A model generated the notes under the pieces. The model worked only from the letters and a program-made list of their open reading frames with translations. It searched no databases and had not been told where the DNA came from. A DNA stretch of 64,000 bases from Wyeomyia smithii. Lineage: Eukaryota > Arthropoda > Insecta > Diptera > Culicidae. Below are positions 23,331 to 35,508 of this stretch, one piece after another. The stretch's first letter is position 1, and each line of letters starts with the position of its first letter. Where the stretch lies: positions 5,828,001 to 5,892,000 of the forward strand of contig NC_073696.1 of NCBI RefSeq assembly GCF_029784165.1, in the 5' to 3' direction. Both the position numbers and the translations under genes were made by a program.

Positions 23331-25469
23331 CGAATTTGCATTTTCGCATGTAATAATTCTTCCTTCTTTCGAATTGTTTCTTTCCAAACTTCATCGTGTT
23401 AATCGCAGAAAAAAAATCATCTGGACCTGGTTGATAGTACAAAACTTGTGCCAATTTTGAAACTCAATATTCAATTTTTAATGCTTTGCAATCATTTCTT
23501 TTTCAAGCGGTAAACAGTGAGGTGTGGAGAGATTGGCTGTGAATGGCCTCAACCGACCTGAAAGGTCAAAGTAAAGAAGAAAAATAAACTGATGAGGTGA
23601 GAAGGGAACAAAATAGTGGCATTTCCAGTTGAACATTTGAGCCTGGAGCGCTACGGGAGAGATTCTTAATATGTGTGTGAAAAGAGGACTGAAATGAGCC
23701 TGAAAGTTGCATTAATACAAATTTAGCAGGTGAAGTTTTACTAATAAAAAAAGTTGGCTTACTGTAGCACATTTGCAGGATAGTATATAAACCTATGTTT
23801 AATATTTAAAACTTTGAAAATTTTATGTCGATATATCAAAATATCTTAAATCAAAACTGTTGATTAGATTTTACATGATGTTCAAAAATTATGACCAATA
23901 GTTTAAACAGATCCCGGCGGAGAGAAATCAGTTTTTACCTCAAAAAATGAACTTCAAACTCTTATTACTCATCAACTATAAACACAATTAACACAAACTG
24001 TATTGCATATTAAAGATCAATCTGTACCTTACTGAATAATTTCATCGTGAAAATTTTTCAAGCATAATTGTTGAACTTGAATCAAAGTTTGAATGTCACC
24101 CGTCGGGAATGGGTTTATCTTATACTCTGAGTTTTTTTTGAAACAGCTAAAATTTCCACGTATCAGCAAAATAATTATCCCTTTCTCCGTACATCTTGAC
24201 CGTCGTAGTATACTTAAAGAATTAATTTGGGGTACAATATGTGCAGCATGCCTTGTGTAGGTTGAATGTCTTTTCTATTTTTAAAAATATCAAAAAAAAA
24301 AAATATATTGCTTTATCTTTTAGTACAACTTCTTGAGAACATTTTTGTAAATTTTGTTAGAGCTTTGAGTAATAGGGAGAAAGTTGGATAGATTTCAAGT
24401 GCGGCATGTCACGAACCATAAGCCAAACTTGAAACTCGATATGATGTTTTGTATAAAATGGCTTTGGTGAGTTACAGCCGGTTTTCTTCAATTTTTTATA
24501 AATGTTCGTTAATAATGTCTTTGGTTGTAATTGATTTTTTCAATAAACAAACAACTTTTTGCTATCGAATGACTGTTCTATCGGAAAATTACAATTTCAA
24601 TGCATATAAAAATTTCTACACACTTAAAAAAATCAAACTGCTTATTTTCTCGAGCAAAAAAGGTTTATAATCCCCATTATTTTCTTGACTTTTTCATAGT
24701 CTATCCTTAATGAACTACAACAGGTATTGCCTTATTCCATCACTTGACAACCTAATTTCGATGACAATGCCATGACATTACAGAACTTATTGGACATGCA
24801 ACTATAAAGTAACATTCATAATCAACCGACAGTGGTTTGGCTGTCTTTAGATTTCATTTACATGCTTGATATCTTTGGTACTATGTCTTTTTTACATCTT
24901 AAAATTGCATCCCGCCCTTTATTACGTTTTTGGCGGTTTTTACCGATGCACCTGCATCAGAACCTATAGCCATGTGCTAATTCAACACGTGTGCCGAATA
25001 TTAGTTAAGACGTAGTTAGCTTTGATTTCCTTACGACTGGCTTCATACCAGGCGAGAGGAGGTGAGTGGAGGGCCAGCAGCAAAGGTAACTTGTAGTCAG
25101 AACAGTAGTGTTTGCGTTGCTACACTCACAAAAATAACAAACTTTAGAGTACCTCAGCTTCAGAGTTTGCTTGGGAAAAAGGTAATTTGAGTAACTTTCC
25201 TTCGTCGTGCGCGTGACTGAAAGACAAGCAAACTATATTTATATATTCCGATGTCCAAGACAACGCGAGCGTTAGCGCTACTATTTTTTTGGCACTAACA
25301 GCAGCCAGCATCGTACCTCGAGACCAGCTGCTAGGACTCTTACTTACTTTAGCACTCTAGACTCTTGAGCCGTATCAAGTGGTGGGTCATGTCGTGTCAA
25401 GAACTTTCCTCCACTCTCCTCGGCCCTGGGATACCCGTCGCCAATTTCCTAGGCTCCTCGACACTCGCA
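23331..25469. other. AT-rich noncoding DNA
   Basis: No gene or bounded repeat was recognised. A phrase at 25297-25332 ('ccagcatcgtacctcgagac') resembles a SINE head but is too short to call. Confidence 0.35.
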
Positions 25470-26400
25470 GATTCACTTCAACCTGGTCAAGCACGATGAG
25501 CCCCTCTGTTTCTGGTGCCGGTGGGATCGTTGAAGGGAACCAATTTCACCGCACCGTGCGTCGTCCGGCATTCTCGCGACATGTCCAGCCCATCGCAGCC
25601 TCCCAACCTTCTTCAGGCGCATATTGGGAATCTCTCCAAGTAGTGCCTGCAGCTCGTGATTCATACTTTTGCGTTACTCTCTGTTTTCGGTTTGTACTCT
25701 ACCAAATATTGTCCGCATCACTTTCCGTTCAAACACGGCCAGTGCACGTACGATACGACCGTACAATCGAAGCCACCATCGAGCGATGAGGAGTCAACGC
25801 TACATATTTCGGCCAATGGATAGTGAACGGCGGCACAGGTGTAATCATTAGAATCAATAAAGTTAGTTTTATTTGAGTAGTGAAGTTTGTGAGTAGCTTT
25901 TTTAATAACACCGAGCAACCCCTTAGTGTTTAACTCGCGTAATCCATTAGCAGTGTCACGGGTTCAAGTCCTTAGAGAACTACTAGTCGTCTACCAAGCC
26001 TATGAGTTGTCTATCTTTGTTGAAAATCGTGCCTCTCGTTTCGATGCCCGCTCGTCGGATGACACCCTCAAGAGCAATGTTGAACATCGTACTGGATAGT
26101 CCATCCACTTGTCCAAACCCTCAAGGTAGCTTTGATAAGTCGTGAACGGATCCGAAAAACCGTAGTCGTGAATTATTTGCCATAGCTGGCCTCGATTGAC
26201 TGTACTATACGCTGCTTTGAAGTCCTCGAAGTCGTGATATGTGGGCACGTTGAGCATTTCTGAGAGTGAAGTTTTGATCCGTAGTAGCGCGTGTTTGTGT
26301 AAGCCCGCCTAACACGAAAGACACCGGACTTTGTAGACGGTGTTGCCACGGTAGTTTTTGAATCGTAGCTGATCGCTCGTTTTATGGATGAAGCATGTAA
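25470..26400 (-). pseudogene. RTE-type retrotransposon fragment (reverse transcriptase and 3' end)
   Basis: On the minus strand, NYRGNTVYKV (near 26340, an internally deleted version of a conserved RTE segment) precedes DFKAAYSTVNRGQLWQI, the RT catalytic region with normal DFKAAY. ALEGVIRRAG- and GTIF-like phrases follow in shifted frames. Towards the 3' end are FERKVMRTIFGRVQTENRE and MNHELQALLGE with RLRWAGHVARMPDD, the typical RTE C-terminus. Deletions and frameshifts are many. It is older than the RTE copy at 57-60 kb. Confidence 0.8.
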
Positions 26401-26559
26401 CTCCTTCCTTCTCTCTTTACCTCTCAAATGCTGGAAATTACACAGAGTAGAGTGCCTCTTTGCCATGTTTATAGAGTTTAAAACTGTTTATAGAGTTAGA
26501 ACTGGGACACTGTTATCGTTTGTAGGCACTCCAAAGTTGATCAAAGTCCAAGGTTGGAA

Positions 26560-26695
26560 CGTCATAACTTGCACACAAACTTTGATCAAAGATATTACTT
26601 TTTTTTCGTCTCGGTGTTATTTATTTTTTGCCACCCCCTTTGCTAACTTTGATAACCTTGGCCATAAAAAGAATTCGAAATTTGTATCAGCCTTA
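26560..26695. repeat. Dispersed repeat, inverted partner at 49225-49360
   Basis: 'cttgcacacaaactttgatc', 'gtctcggtgttatttatttt' and 'cgaaatttgtatcagcc' recur in reverse complement at 49225-49360, a second location inside the LRR intron. Unclassified. Confidence 0.65.
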
Positions 26696-26699
26696 TTTA

Positions 26700-26875
26700 C
26701 AATAATTATTCTATGTACACCACTCTTACGCAGCGTGGTAGGGCCGAGGGAGTGGCGGTCTGCTCTGGGTGTTACACTTCAGAAGGATGACATCCGCGGG
26801 AACAATTAGGGTCTAGGGGTGACACTCAGAATTTCCTTCCCGGGTGTCACCCAGTCGCGCTACTCCACTGGTGCA
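26700..26875 (-). repeat. GGGTGACAC-rich terminal fragment of an unclassified element
   Basis: On the minus strand it reads CACCAGTGGAGTAGCGCGAC, then three GGTGACAC/GTGTCACC-type motifs within 110 bp and 'accgccactccctcggccc'. This recalls a widespread arthropod element end, but only one end is visible. Confidence 0.4.
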
Positions 26876-27588
26876 ACAGTTTAGTAGCTTCCGCTTTGTT
26901 ATAGATTGATAACGGCACTGGTTACGTCCATACGGTTAGGTAAACGGAAGGAAGGAAGTGTAACAATCAGGCTTGTAAACGTTCAACACTTTCAATGAAT
27001 TGCGCTTCGTTTGTGTGCGTTGCAGTAGGCTTTCGCTCATACATGTAAAATGACCGTCGGTTCTCGACCAAAGAACAGATTCGCGTATCGAAGAGATGCA
27101 AACTGTCATTCGTTTGTCGAAGTTTTATTTACTTCTTCGTTCAATCAATCCTATTGAGGATGGGAAATATTTGCGTAATTCTTATTTCTAGAAAGAAAAA
27201 ATGTCAAAATACGTTTAACCCTGGATAATTTTGTTCTGGGGTTAATTGATGCATGGCTTCTAAATAATTTTAAATGCAAGTTTTTGTTAAAAATTTAATT
27301 GTGAAAGTGTCAACACATTGATACAGTTTTTTTAAAAATTGAGAACGGATTTGCACATTTTGAAAAAGAATAGGGCAATGTCATTAAAAGTGAGGAGTTA
27401 AATTGACGCAGACTATCTTTCTAGGGTTAAAAAAAATGCCGTGGTGGCGAGTATTCGTTTGACATGTTTGTTCATGAATTAGGCAGCGAGCCTTGCCACC
27501 GTCAGAAGCAAAAGAAGATCGCAGTGGAAACGTTCTATAGTAACCATTTACAAGCCTGGCAACAATTCTTGCCGTCTTGGAATTTACC
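26876..27588. other. Noncoding, nothing recognised
   Basis: No supported gene or repeat boundary. Confidence 0.35.
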
Positions 27589-28092
27589 TAGGCTGACCAA
27601 ATTTTCTCGGGATAAAAACGGGCCAAATGGGTTCAAAAACGGGACACATGATAAAATTGATTTTTGAAAATTCTTACCAACCAAAGCATGCAAACAATTA
27701 AACATTGCTTTGATGCACTTACCCGATCCTGAATTTGTCCTGAAATTGTGTGATTTTTTGCAATGAGTTCCTGAACTTTGTCACATGGTGATCAAGATTT
27801 TGACTAACAATTATCATGATCTCAACTTTCAATCGCGACATTTTCGTCAGTTCACGATAGGGGATGTCTTTCCAGTGGTGCGGTACTGTCAGAAAGGCAC
27901 AAAACGTACTCAGTAATATTAAAAAAATCCTGGCTACTTGAAAACTTATTTTCCATTTAGGAAGAGTTTCAATGCAAAGCTTTATGTAAGATTTTTTCAA
28001 GGAGTATCCGAAAACGGTACAAAATAGCAAAAAGATGGGACGGTTAAAAATAGTCGAAAAAACGATACAAAACGGTACGTCTGGTCAGCCTA
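27589..28092. mobile_element. MITE-like element, 504 bp
   Basis: The ends TAGGCTGACCA and, reverse complemented, TAGGCTGACCAG form an 11-bp inverted repeat. Inside both ends are phrases on the theme 'aaaaacggg.ca' and 'acgatacaaaacggtac'. Flanks AATTTACC and ATTTCTAC are weakly similar, so the target duplication is not settled. Confidence 0.55.
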
Positions 28093-28739
28093 ATTTCTAC
28101 ATCTCCAACGACTGTGACGGAAAGGAGGAGGTGCATATTCGTCCCCGTGGTGAGTGACTGATTTTTATACTTTTACTCTTCTACAGAAATGCAGGCCTTT
28201 TTTCAAATGTCTTCATGTTCCGCGAAAAAATATCTTCCCATGCGAGATGGCTGGAAAAAACAAAAAAAGGTCGCCACCCTTACAAAATGCAGGGCATAAT
28301 CACATGTTTTCCAATGTCTTCACATATTTTCCAATGACTTCACCACAGGTCAAATGCATTCAAATTGAAAACTTGTTTCCAATTTGGCATCACTGCTCTT
28401 CTACGCTTATGACTACTGGCCTCTTTCACCGATTCCCGCAAATTATTTTTGCCAATAATTCGTAGCTCCAGTAGCTCTGACTTCCTTTTTTTATTCTGTG
28501 TGAGAAAAGGGGCAAAGAAGCGATTGGAGTAGGTAGCTTGTGAATAAACTCATGCCTAAGAAGTTGCTTTGATTCTAACTAGAATGGAATGGAATAGAGA
28601 ATGGATTCGGTACAGGTTTACAACAAAACAGTTCTACTCCATCAATGAGTACGAGCAATCCGTAACCAGTGCACAGCAATCGGGGCCAGCCACAAAAGAC
28701 AGTCAGCAAGACTATCGCAGTGGCATTTCAGTACCCAGT
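28093..28739. other. Noncoding, nothing recognised
   Basis: No supported gene or repeat boundary. Confidence 0.35.
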
Positions 28740-28965
28740 GCCCTTCAGGGACGTTGTTGTTTCTTGACTAGAGATGTAAAGGGCGCATTTTTAAACAGAG
28801 AAAATTTTGCATGTGGTTGTAACGTCCATTATGAGATAGTTGTACTCCCGTAACACGTACAAAATATATGACAGTATAGGTTGTTACTTGACTGGAGAAG
28901 AACTTTATTGTTTTTTAGGTAACAGATTTGTTACCGAAAGGGCCATTTCACGTTATTACTGTTTT
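28740..28965 (+). repeat. Dispersed repeat family R43, copy B
   Basis: Matches 43620-43800 on the same strand ('cttgcatgtggtt', 'gtactcccgtaa.acgt', 'tgttacttgactgg.gaagaa', 'ttgttaccgaaa'). Confidence 0.65.
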
Positions 28966-29851
28966 TAAAGGTTTTAGACGGAGCTATAAGGGAAAATACG
29001 AGCGTTTGTTAGCAAGAAAAAAATTCTCATCAGAGATTTTTTAAAAAACCGTTGGAAAACGAACTTGGGAGCTAAAGGTTTGTGAACCATCTTGAAATTT
29101 AATGAAATTAGAGCGTTTTAGTTGCATATAAAAATACAAAAAGGACCAGTAGCTTTTTTGTCAGGTGTATAGTAGTGAAAAACAATAAAAGAATTACTTT
29201 TTCTCAGCATCCTCTTGGACTATCATTTTACACATCCCTTTTGAGGTCAATACTAGGCATGAGTGAGTGCCAATACCACAATTTTTTACTTTCACTTATT
29301 TTATGAGAAAGTATATTTCCGTAAAATGAAGTGATTATACGAAGAAATAATAATACTTCAGAATTAAGTCAATTACTTCAAAATTAAATTGATTATTGCA
29401 GTGGTTCACTCATAATTTTTTCGTGTTTAGTCGGAAATATATGAGTTTTGAACGAGATCGTAACGTGCGATTGATTTTCAAATGCCTTATAGTGTTTTGA
29501 AGAATATACACGAAATGTATGCTTACTTCAACTGTTTTCTGTCGGTGAAAGTGTGAATCTTTATATTTTGCTGATGTTTGGCATATATTACATAAACTCA
29601 CAGCGCTCTCGATTATATAAAAATGTGTTTAGTATGATCTCGGGTGCAAGAATTATTCATTAATTTAAGTTCAGAGTACAGATATGGCAGCGTAAATAGA
29701 ATCTACTCCCTCACCTATTTGTACTACTTTAGCAATATAGGTGAAAAAAACTACTCCACGTTGTTGCTAACACTTCAATTTAAATAAATATTACTCATTC
29801 ATTTCTTTGAACTAACCGTTTTTGCACGATGACACCCCGTTAATCATACAG
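28966..29851. other. AT-rich noncoding DNA
   Basis: No gene or bounded repeat recognised. Confidence 0.35.
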
Positions 29852-30595
29852 TCACGAGGCATAGTACGCTAGGCATAATGGACGGCAGGCATACGGACAC
29901 GAGGCATATGGACGCGAGGCCGAATGGACGCGAGGCCGAATGGACGCGAGGCCGAATGGACGCGAGGCCGAATGGACGCGAGGCCGAATGCACGCGAGGC
30001 CGAATGGACGCGAGGCCGAATGGACGCGAGGCCGAAAGGACACAATGCCAAGGGGAAGTGATGCGGAATATGTTATTATCCTCATCATCATCACAACATT
30101 CAATAACATGTATATCGTTTCAAAGTGTCATTTGGGAAGCAATACACTCGCGGCCTTCGGCCGACTCGCTGTTCAAGTGAATGCTGTCCTTACTCGCTAC
30201 CGCTCGTTCGGACTTAACTAAGGGAAGAAAACTCTGTTTGAATAGACCTAGCAAACCAGTAGATCAGGCCGCTTCCGTCTTCGCCGCATGATTTCAAGAA
30301 AAGTATAATACCCAACTTAAACTCTTTAGGAATATAATAACACCTGAACTACATAATTGGATCTCATGCGATCGTACAACATCGCATTCGGCCGCGCGTC
30401 CATTCGGCCTCGCGTCCATTCGGCCTCGCGTCCATTCGGCCTCGCGTCCATTCGGCTTCGCGTCCGTTATGCCTTTTGGCAGTATGCCTCGTATCCATTA
30501 TGCCTCACATCCATTATGCCTCGCGTCTGTATGCCTAGCATACTATGCCTAACATCCATATGCCTAGCGTCCATATGCCTCGTGTCCCGTCCCCT
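29852..30595. mobile_element. FB-like foldback element with minisatellite arms
   Basis: The left arm (29852-30045) and right arm (30370-30595) are inverted copies of a tandem 16-bp unit close to CGAATGGACGCGAGGC. Towards the outside of each arm the unit drifts to a 15-bp form with GAGGCAT in place of GAGGCCGA. A ~325-bp unique spacer separates the arms and contains the palindrome CGGCCTTCGGCCG. Long inverted repeats made of short tandem repeats are the defining architecture of Drosophila FB elements (known), but homology to FB is not shown. No transposase frame is present. Confidence 0.7.
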
Positions 30596-32252
30596 TTTTG
30601 CACAGTTGTGCCACAAAACTACAAAACAGTTCACCATTTCTTACATTTGCAGCGCGTGGTGTTGTTATGGCAATCAAACAAAACTGCGTAGAAAAATATC
30701 AGCCTCGAAAATAGTACCGTGGAATGGGGTGAAATCGAACACCTTAAATTAGGAATAAAAAGTATTGGTTTGTTTTGACACAATTTTATTTCATTCTAAA
30801 TGGACTGCTGCTTCTGCTTTAGAAATTTCTAAACTTTACTCTCAGTTTTTCGTAAAAATTATAATCTTTGAAAACATGTTTGTGAAATTTTCACGGCGAA
30901 CGAATATTGCAGAAAATCTAAAAACTTTCCTTTGGACGATGAAAAATGTTCAAACATTTTAATCCACACAAAAATATTATAAAAGGTAAAAACTGCATGA
31001 AAATGTTGACGACGAGATGTTAGCAACTGAATTGCGTTTGAATAGAACTATCGTTCTTCTTCATTTTTAGATGATGAAATCACGTGAATAATATAATGCT
31101 TTTAACGCACACTTTATTCGTGAATTAGGCTAGTTCTGCTCTGAGCCAATCGATAATTGAAAATATTGCTCGATCCATATTGATCCATCAAAAATCAAAC
31201 GAAAATTATTTGTAACGTTTTTCGTATTCCTCCTCAATGTTTCAAAATGTTCAACCCCGAAAGAGAAAATTGCAACTACCATAATGGTCGATTCATCAAT
31301 CAAATCGTCTGTACTCAATAAGTTTTACCAGCTCGAAAGGCTAACCTAATTATTGTATAAATTTTCGTTACCCAGCTTCGAAAGAGTGATACACACAGCC
31401 AGCAGCGCTGGAGGCTGCTTGCCGCCATGCACGAACACACACTCACACTGCTGCACGTAATCAACTTATGTCAACGAATGTAACAAAAAACAACCAACCA
31501 TCGGCAGGCATTAGTATCATGGATGTGAAATTAACGAGGTAAACGCAATTTGGAACCATATGCACCAAGCGCCCGGCGAAAAACTTTCCGGGCCCCGCGC
31601 TCCAGGACGTGCGGAGGATTTTGTGTTTCGATTTCCGAACGTGCTGGATGGAGTTTCGTTTTTCTTTCTGTTTCCTTTTTATTTTCATTGTGCAGCGCTG
31701 GCAGCCGGTGGTGTTATGTATTTATTTTCTGCCACAGCTTCACACTGACTTCAATGCCTGGAAAAAGAATTGACGCTGGATTATACTTGAATTGTGTGCC
31801 TTCTAGGCGTCACCTGCGCAAAATGTTTATTGCGAATTTAGCATACGTGATAGGAACGTAATTGTTATATTCCTCGGGTAATAATATTCAGGAGTCAAGT
31901 TTTGTTTGTTGAAAACAAACAATAAATGTATGAGAACACTAAGTGGTACCAGGTTTTAAAATGTTTCGTTACAGCACATGATGGATAATATTAATAACAA
32001 AACTTTTCATTATCACAAACTGCATGAACGGCTCGGTATGTACCGCTAACGGCCCCCCTTAGAACACTAAACCCAAATGTTCAATCTGCTTCGGCTGTAC
32101 GCCTTGTGAATCGAAGCTCAGTGAGCACTCCTTGCTGTGTTTAGACGGAAAGAAAATAAGAAAGTTTTCCGCTTTTTAATTTTGATTTATTTTGTTTTCA
32201 CGGGCAAATGGCACTCTGGCGCGGCGGTGAGTTGGGTCAGACGATTACAATA
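30596..32252. other. Noncoding, no supported gene
   Basis: A GC-richer patch near 31550-31750 is open in two frames but shows no domain, start context or splice pattern. No repeat boundary was found. Confidence 0.35.
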
Positions 32253-32506
32253 CTAGAGAAACATTTCAAAAGGTCCTATCTGCTTTGATCGATTTTTTGA
32301 TCGTTCACTTTCGTTCAGTCACCACAACCTATTAAACACCTTCTATAAAACGTTATTTGCACGAGTTGATAGCGAAGAGATCACTCTAGCCTTTTGAACG
32401 AAAACCACGCTCGGGACAGTAACTAAAGCTGAACCATTATCAAAATAAAAAAAACACTTCGGAAAAACGATACAAGCAGATAGGACCTTTTGAAATGTTT
32501 ATCTAG
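32253..32506. mobile_element. 254-bp MITE, copy 1
   Basis: The ends CTAGAGAAACATTTCAAAAG and, reverse complemented, CTAGATAAACATTTCAAAAG extend inward through 'gtcctatctgctt' for about 35 bp of inverted repeat. The second copy lies at 55682-55930 in opposite internal orientation. No coding sequence. Confidence 0.85.
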
Positions 32507-33190
32507 AATAACAGGAGGGCCTATACCTAGCTACGGGCTGAACCCGTCGCTGGGCGTGTGAAATTGTGAAATTTGCTCTGCCCCAGATGCTGCTGGTTTG
32601 ATGCGGCCGTGGGGTTAAAAAATGTGGGAACTGTGCCAACTGGGTGTAGTTTATTTCCGTTTCCTGGTTTGACAAACAGTAGAAACGTGGAAGAAGATCA
32701 TGATTTATTGAGAATATGACGTGTGCAGAAGAAAGGTTCTATTTTGCTTCGCCTCTACAGACACGATATGTTAGCGGGAAAATATTCAATTTTAAGTCTA
32801 CTTGAAGGCATACTGACTATTTTAAACCGAAAAATTTTCTAGCTCGTGTTCAGATATCAGAAATAAAACAACTTTAAACAAAGATTGAAAGCAACATTGC
32901 ACTGTTTGTACGTGTAATCTAGCAAGACAAAACAGTAACATTCAAAGGATTAGTTAGCAGGATTTGTCATTAAAAACGGTGCGGGACATGAACTGGAAAC
33001 ATAAATAAAACAACAGCAAAATGAGAAAAGTTTTTTTCATAAATTATTGAATAAATAACATTACCGGACGAAACAACATTAATTTAAGTGGAAGCGATCT
33101 GCTCGGTTATGATGTGCCTTCAGCGTACACAGAATGACAGTGGAAAGCCACAAACGGCACAGGTTCGGGGTCCATTAGTGCGGCAAAAGC
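32507..33190 (-). other. Probable 3' UTR and flank of the LRR protein gene
   Basis: This follows the stop codon of exon 3 on the minus strand. One AATAAA signal is visible at 32709-32704 on that strand. The transcript end cannot be fixed. Confidence 0.3.
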
Positions 33191-33511
33191 TCAGCTTATC
33201 GACGGGGTGAACTGTCGCTGGCCGGACGGATGGGTGGGCGGAAAAAGGAACCCGACCGAACTGGCCGTCGTCGGTGATGTGGGCGTCAGGATAACGTCGC
33301 CCGGTTCGTGTCTACTCACGTGCTGCGCGAGCCGCCACTTTTCGCTCTGATGCTCGGACCGCCGCAGAATCAGCTGAATTAGTTTGAACGCTCCGAAAAC
33401 CACGAACGCCCCGGACATCAACCACAGGATGGTGGATTTGGTGTCAAAGTTGTCCTGAATGGGACGGGTGTCGGTATGGCCTTCGTGGAATAGGCGGTAG
33501 CGGTGGTACTC
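33191..33511 (-). CDS. LRR membrane protein, exon 3 (transmembrane segment and cytoplasmic tail)
   Basis: A clean acceptor (TTTCAG, minus strand, ending at 33512) opens a 321-nt phase-0 frame of 106 residues plus stop. It starts EYHRYRLFHEGHTD, then carries one hydrophobic helix (STILWLMSGAFVVFGAFKL and following, residues about 516-539 of the joined protein) with RR just after it, a classic stop-transfer. The tail of about 57 residues is rich in Pro, Thr and Ser. It fits exon 2, which ends in phase 0 at a GTGAGT donor right after the LRR C-terminal cap. No other start for this exon is convincing. The link across 17 kb is inference from phase, splice sites and protein logic. Confidence 0.75.
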   Translation of the reverse strand, partial: EYHRYRLFHEGHTDTRPIQDNFDTKSTILWLMSGAFVVFGAFKLIQLILRRSEHQSEKWRLAQHVSRHEPGDVILTPTSPTTASSVGFLFPPTHPSGQRQFTPSIS

Positions 33512-33754
33512 CTGAAACGAGTAAAATTGTGATTTTAATATAATTGTAACATCAATGAGTGTTTATGTTTGTTTTTGATATTTGACACCAGTAATCTTTT
33601 TTCTGACATTTTGCACATATGACATCTTCGCAGAAAAAGTATATTCACCCCCCTTGCCCCCTATCTATATACACTTTGTTTTCTCTCTTGAAAATCAGGT
33701 TAATTTAATGAGTGTTCTTCCGTGATTTATCAATTTATGTTTATTTACTACACT

Positions 33755-33778
33755 GCAATTAAAAAAAAAAAAAAAAAA
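33755..33778. repeat. Poly-A run in intron 2
   Basis: A near-pure run of about 20 A lying 330 bp before the CR1/L2-like ORF1. It could be the tail of an unrecognised retroelement. Confidence 0.5.
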
Positions 33779-34104
33779 CGGCGTTTATATCTTCATGGTG
33801 GTGAATGGTGAACATAGTAGCTTGTGTACCACTAGTGTCAACATTAAAACGCTTTTTTGTGTGTGAAATCAAGACGGCCAAATTGGAAACCTAAACGGAT
33901 AAGTAGAAGTGTATTTGCATGCTTTCGATTTATTCGTTTTTTATTGATTTAATTTGTGTCAGCGCCGATCAGCGCATCTATATCACATAGACGCTACGGC
34001 TGCTGGTTGAAACATTCATTGTTATATTTTTGCATTGTTCGTTGCCTTTAGCCTTTGCCGTTGCTGCTGGACGAGTCCGGCCGGCGGTTGTTTGTTTGTT
34101 TATT

Positions 34105-35496
34105 ATGGACTGTGCAAAGTGTGGTAATGTAGTTCGTGTTAGCGACGATCCCGTAGTTTGTGTGGGCAAGTGCAATTCTCGATTCCATCGAGTTTGTACA
34201 CCGCTCACTAAAATAGCGGCGAAAGTCGTTAACGATAATGAAAATATTGTTTTCAAATGTGCTTCATGTTTATCGGCCCAAGAAGACGCCGGGAAAGATG
34301 ATGCTATGAGTAGTGAGCTGACGGAGATCAAGAGTGTATTGTCATCTTTGTCTCAGTCGCTTACAGTACTCAAAGCGAAATCAAAACCCAGATAAACAGC
34401 GCGATTGCTAACGGTATCGATAGTATTTTAAAATCGATCAGCAACTCTCTTCGTGAGAGTATGGCAAGCATTGAAGCCAATGTTGCCAGAAAGTTGGATG
34501 ATTTTAAAATAAATGTTATTGGTAACAATGATCGGGATAAACATGCTGCAATGAGTAGAAAGAGGTCTAGAACTGAGAGAACGATTCACTCTGAGTCGGA
34601 CTCTATTCCCAACAAGAAAAAAATAATTTCGAATAAGCGGGACGAACCAATTGAAGACGTAGCTAAGCAAAATGACGAGGTTTTTGTTTCTGAAAATGCT
34701 TTGACATACGCGAACGTTTTAGCGGGGTCAAGTGGGAATGCAAATAAATTGAAGCGAGTGGAAAACCGTAAGACTCGGCCGGTCATTGTGATTAAACCAG
34801 TCGAGTCTTCTCAATCTAGTGAAGATACTAGAATTTTTTTGAAAAATAATTTAGATCCTAAAATACACAAAATTAGAAACTTTAGAAACGGGAAAGCAGG
34901 TTCGATAATTGCTGAGTGTGCAACAGGGGATAACATTGAAGTCGTGAAAAAGGACATTGAAAGCAATTTAGGTGAAAAATATAATGCTGTTATTCCTACA
35001 ACCGCTAAGCCTAAGTTGAAAATTGTGGGAATGAGTGATCAATATTCCCCCGAAGTCTTTATTGACTTGTTAAAAAGTCAAAATGAAGACCTCGGTATCA
35101 ATGAAGTCAAAGTTATTGCTCAATTTGTAAATTCAAGCTTCAAATATAATAAGTATAACACTATTATTGAAGTTGATAAGGACATTTTTAACCACTTGAT
35201 GACTGCTTATAAAGTAAACATTGGGTGGGATAGGTGTTCGATTCAGTTGCTTTAAATGTGGAGAATTTGGTCATAAAAGCACAGAGTGTGTTAATCCTGA
35301 AACATGCTCCAAGTGTAGCGGACTACATAAGACATCGGAATGCTCATCGACTGATTTTAACTGCGTAAATTGTTTAAAATCTAAGAAAGAATTTCATTTG
35401 AACTTGGACGTAAAACATCCAGCATTTAGCACGCAGTGTCCGGTATATCGGAGACTGTTTGAAAAAAGAAAAAGCAACATGTTGTTAAGTAAATAG
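34105..35496 (+). pseudogene. CR1/L2-like retrotransposon ORF1: PHD-type finger plus zinc knuckles
   Basis: The preferred start (34105) gives MDCAKCGNVVRV with Cys/His spacing of a PHD-like finger (C-x2-C, C-x3-C, H-x2-C, C-x2-C within the first 60 residues). A one-base frameshift near 34375 leads to a charged middle region (KTQINSAIANGID onward). A second frameshift near 35235 leads to the gag-like zinc knuckles CFKCGEFGHKSTEC and CSKCSGLHKTSEC and a third Cys cluster. PHD-type fingers in ORF1 are known from CR1 and L2 groups. The protein would bind element RNA. Two frameshifts make it inactive as read here. Confidence 0.8.
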
Positions 35497-35508
35497 CAGC
35501 TGAAGCAA

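Noticed and set aside
29852..30595. CRISPR-like array
   Set aside because: The repeats are contiguous 16-mers without unique spacers and occur as an inverted pair in a eukaryotic context.
31550..31861. 103-aa open frame in a GC-richer patch
   Set aside because: Two frames and the opposite strand are equally open; no recognisable domain.
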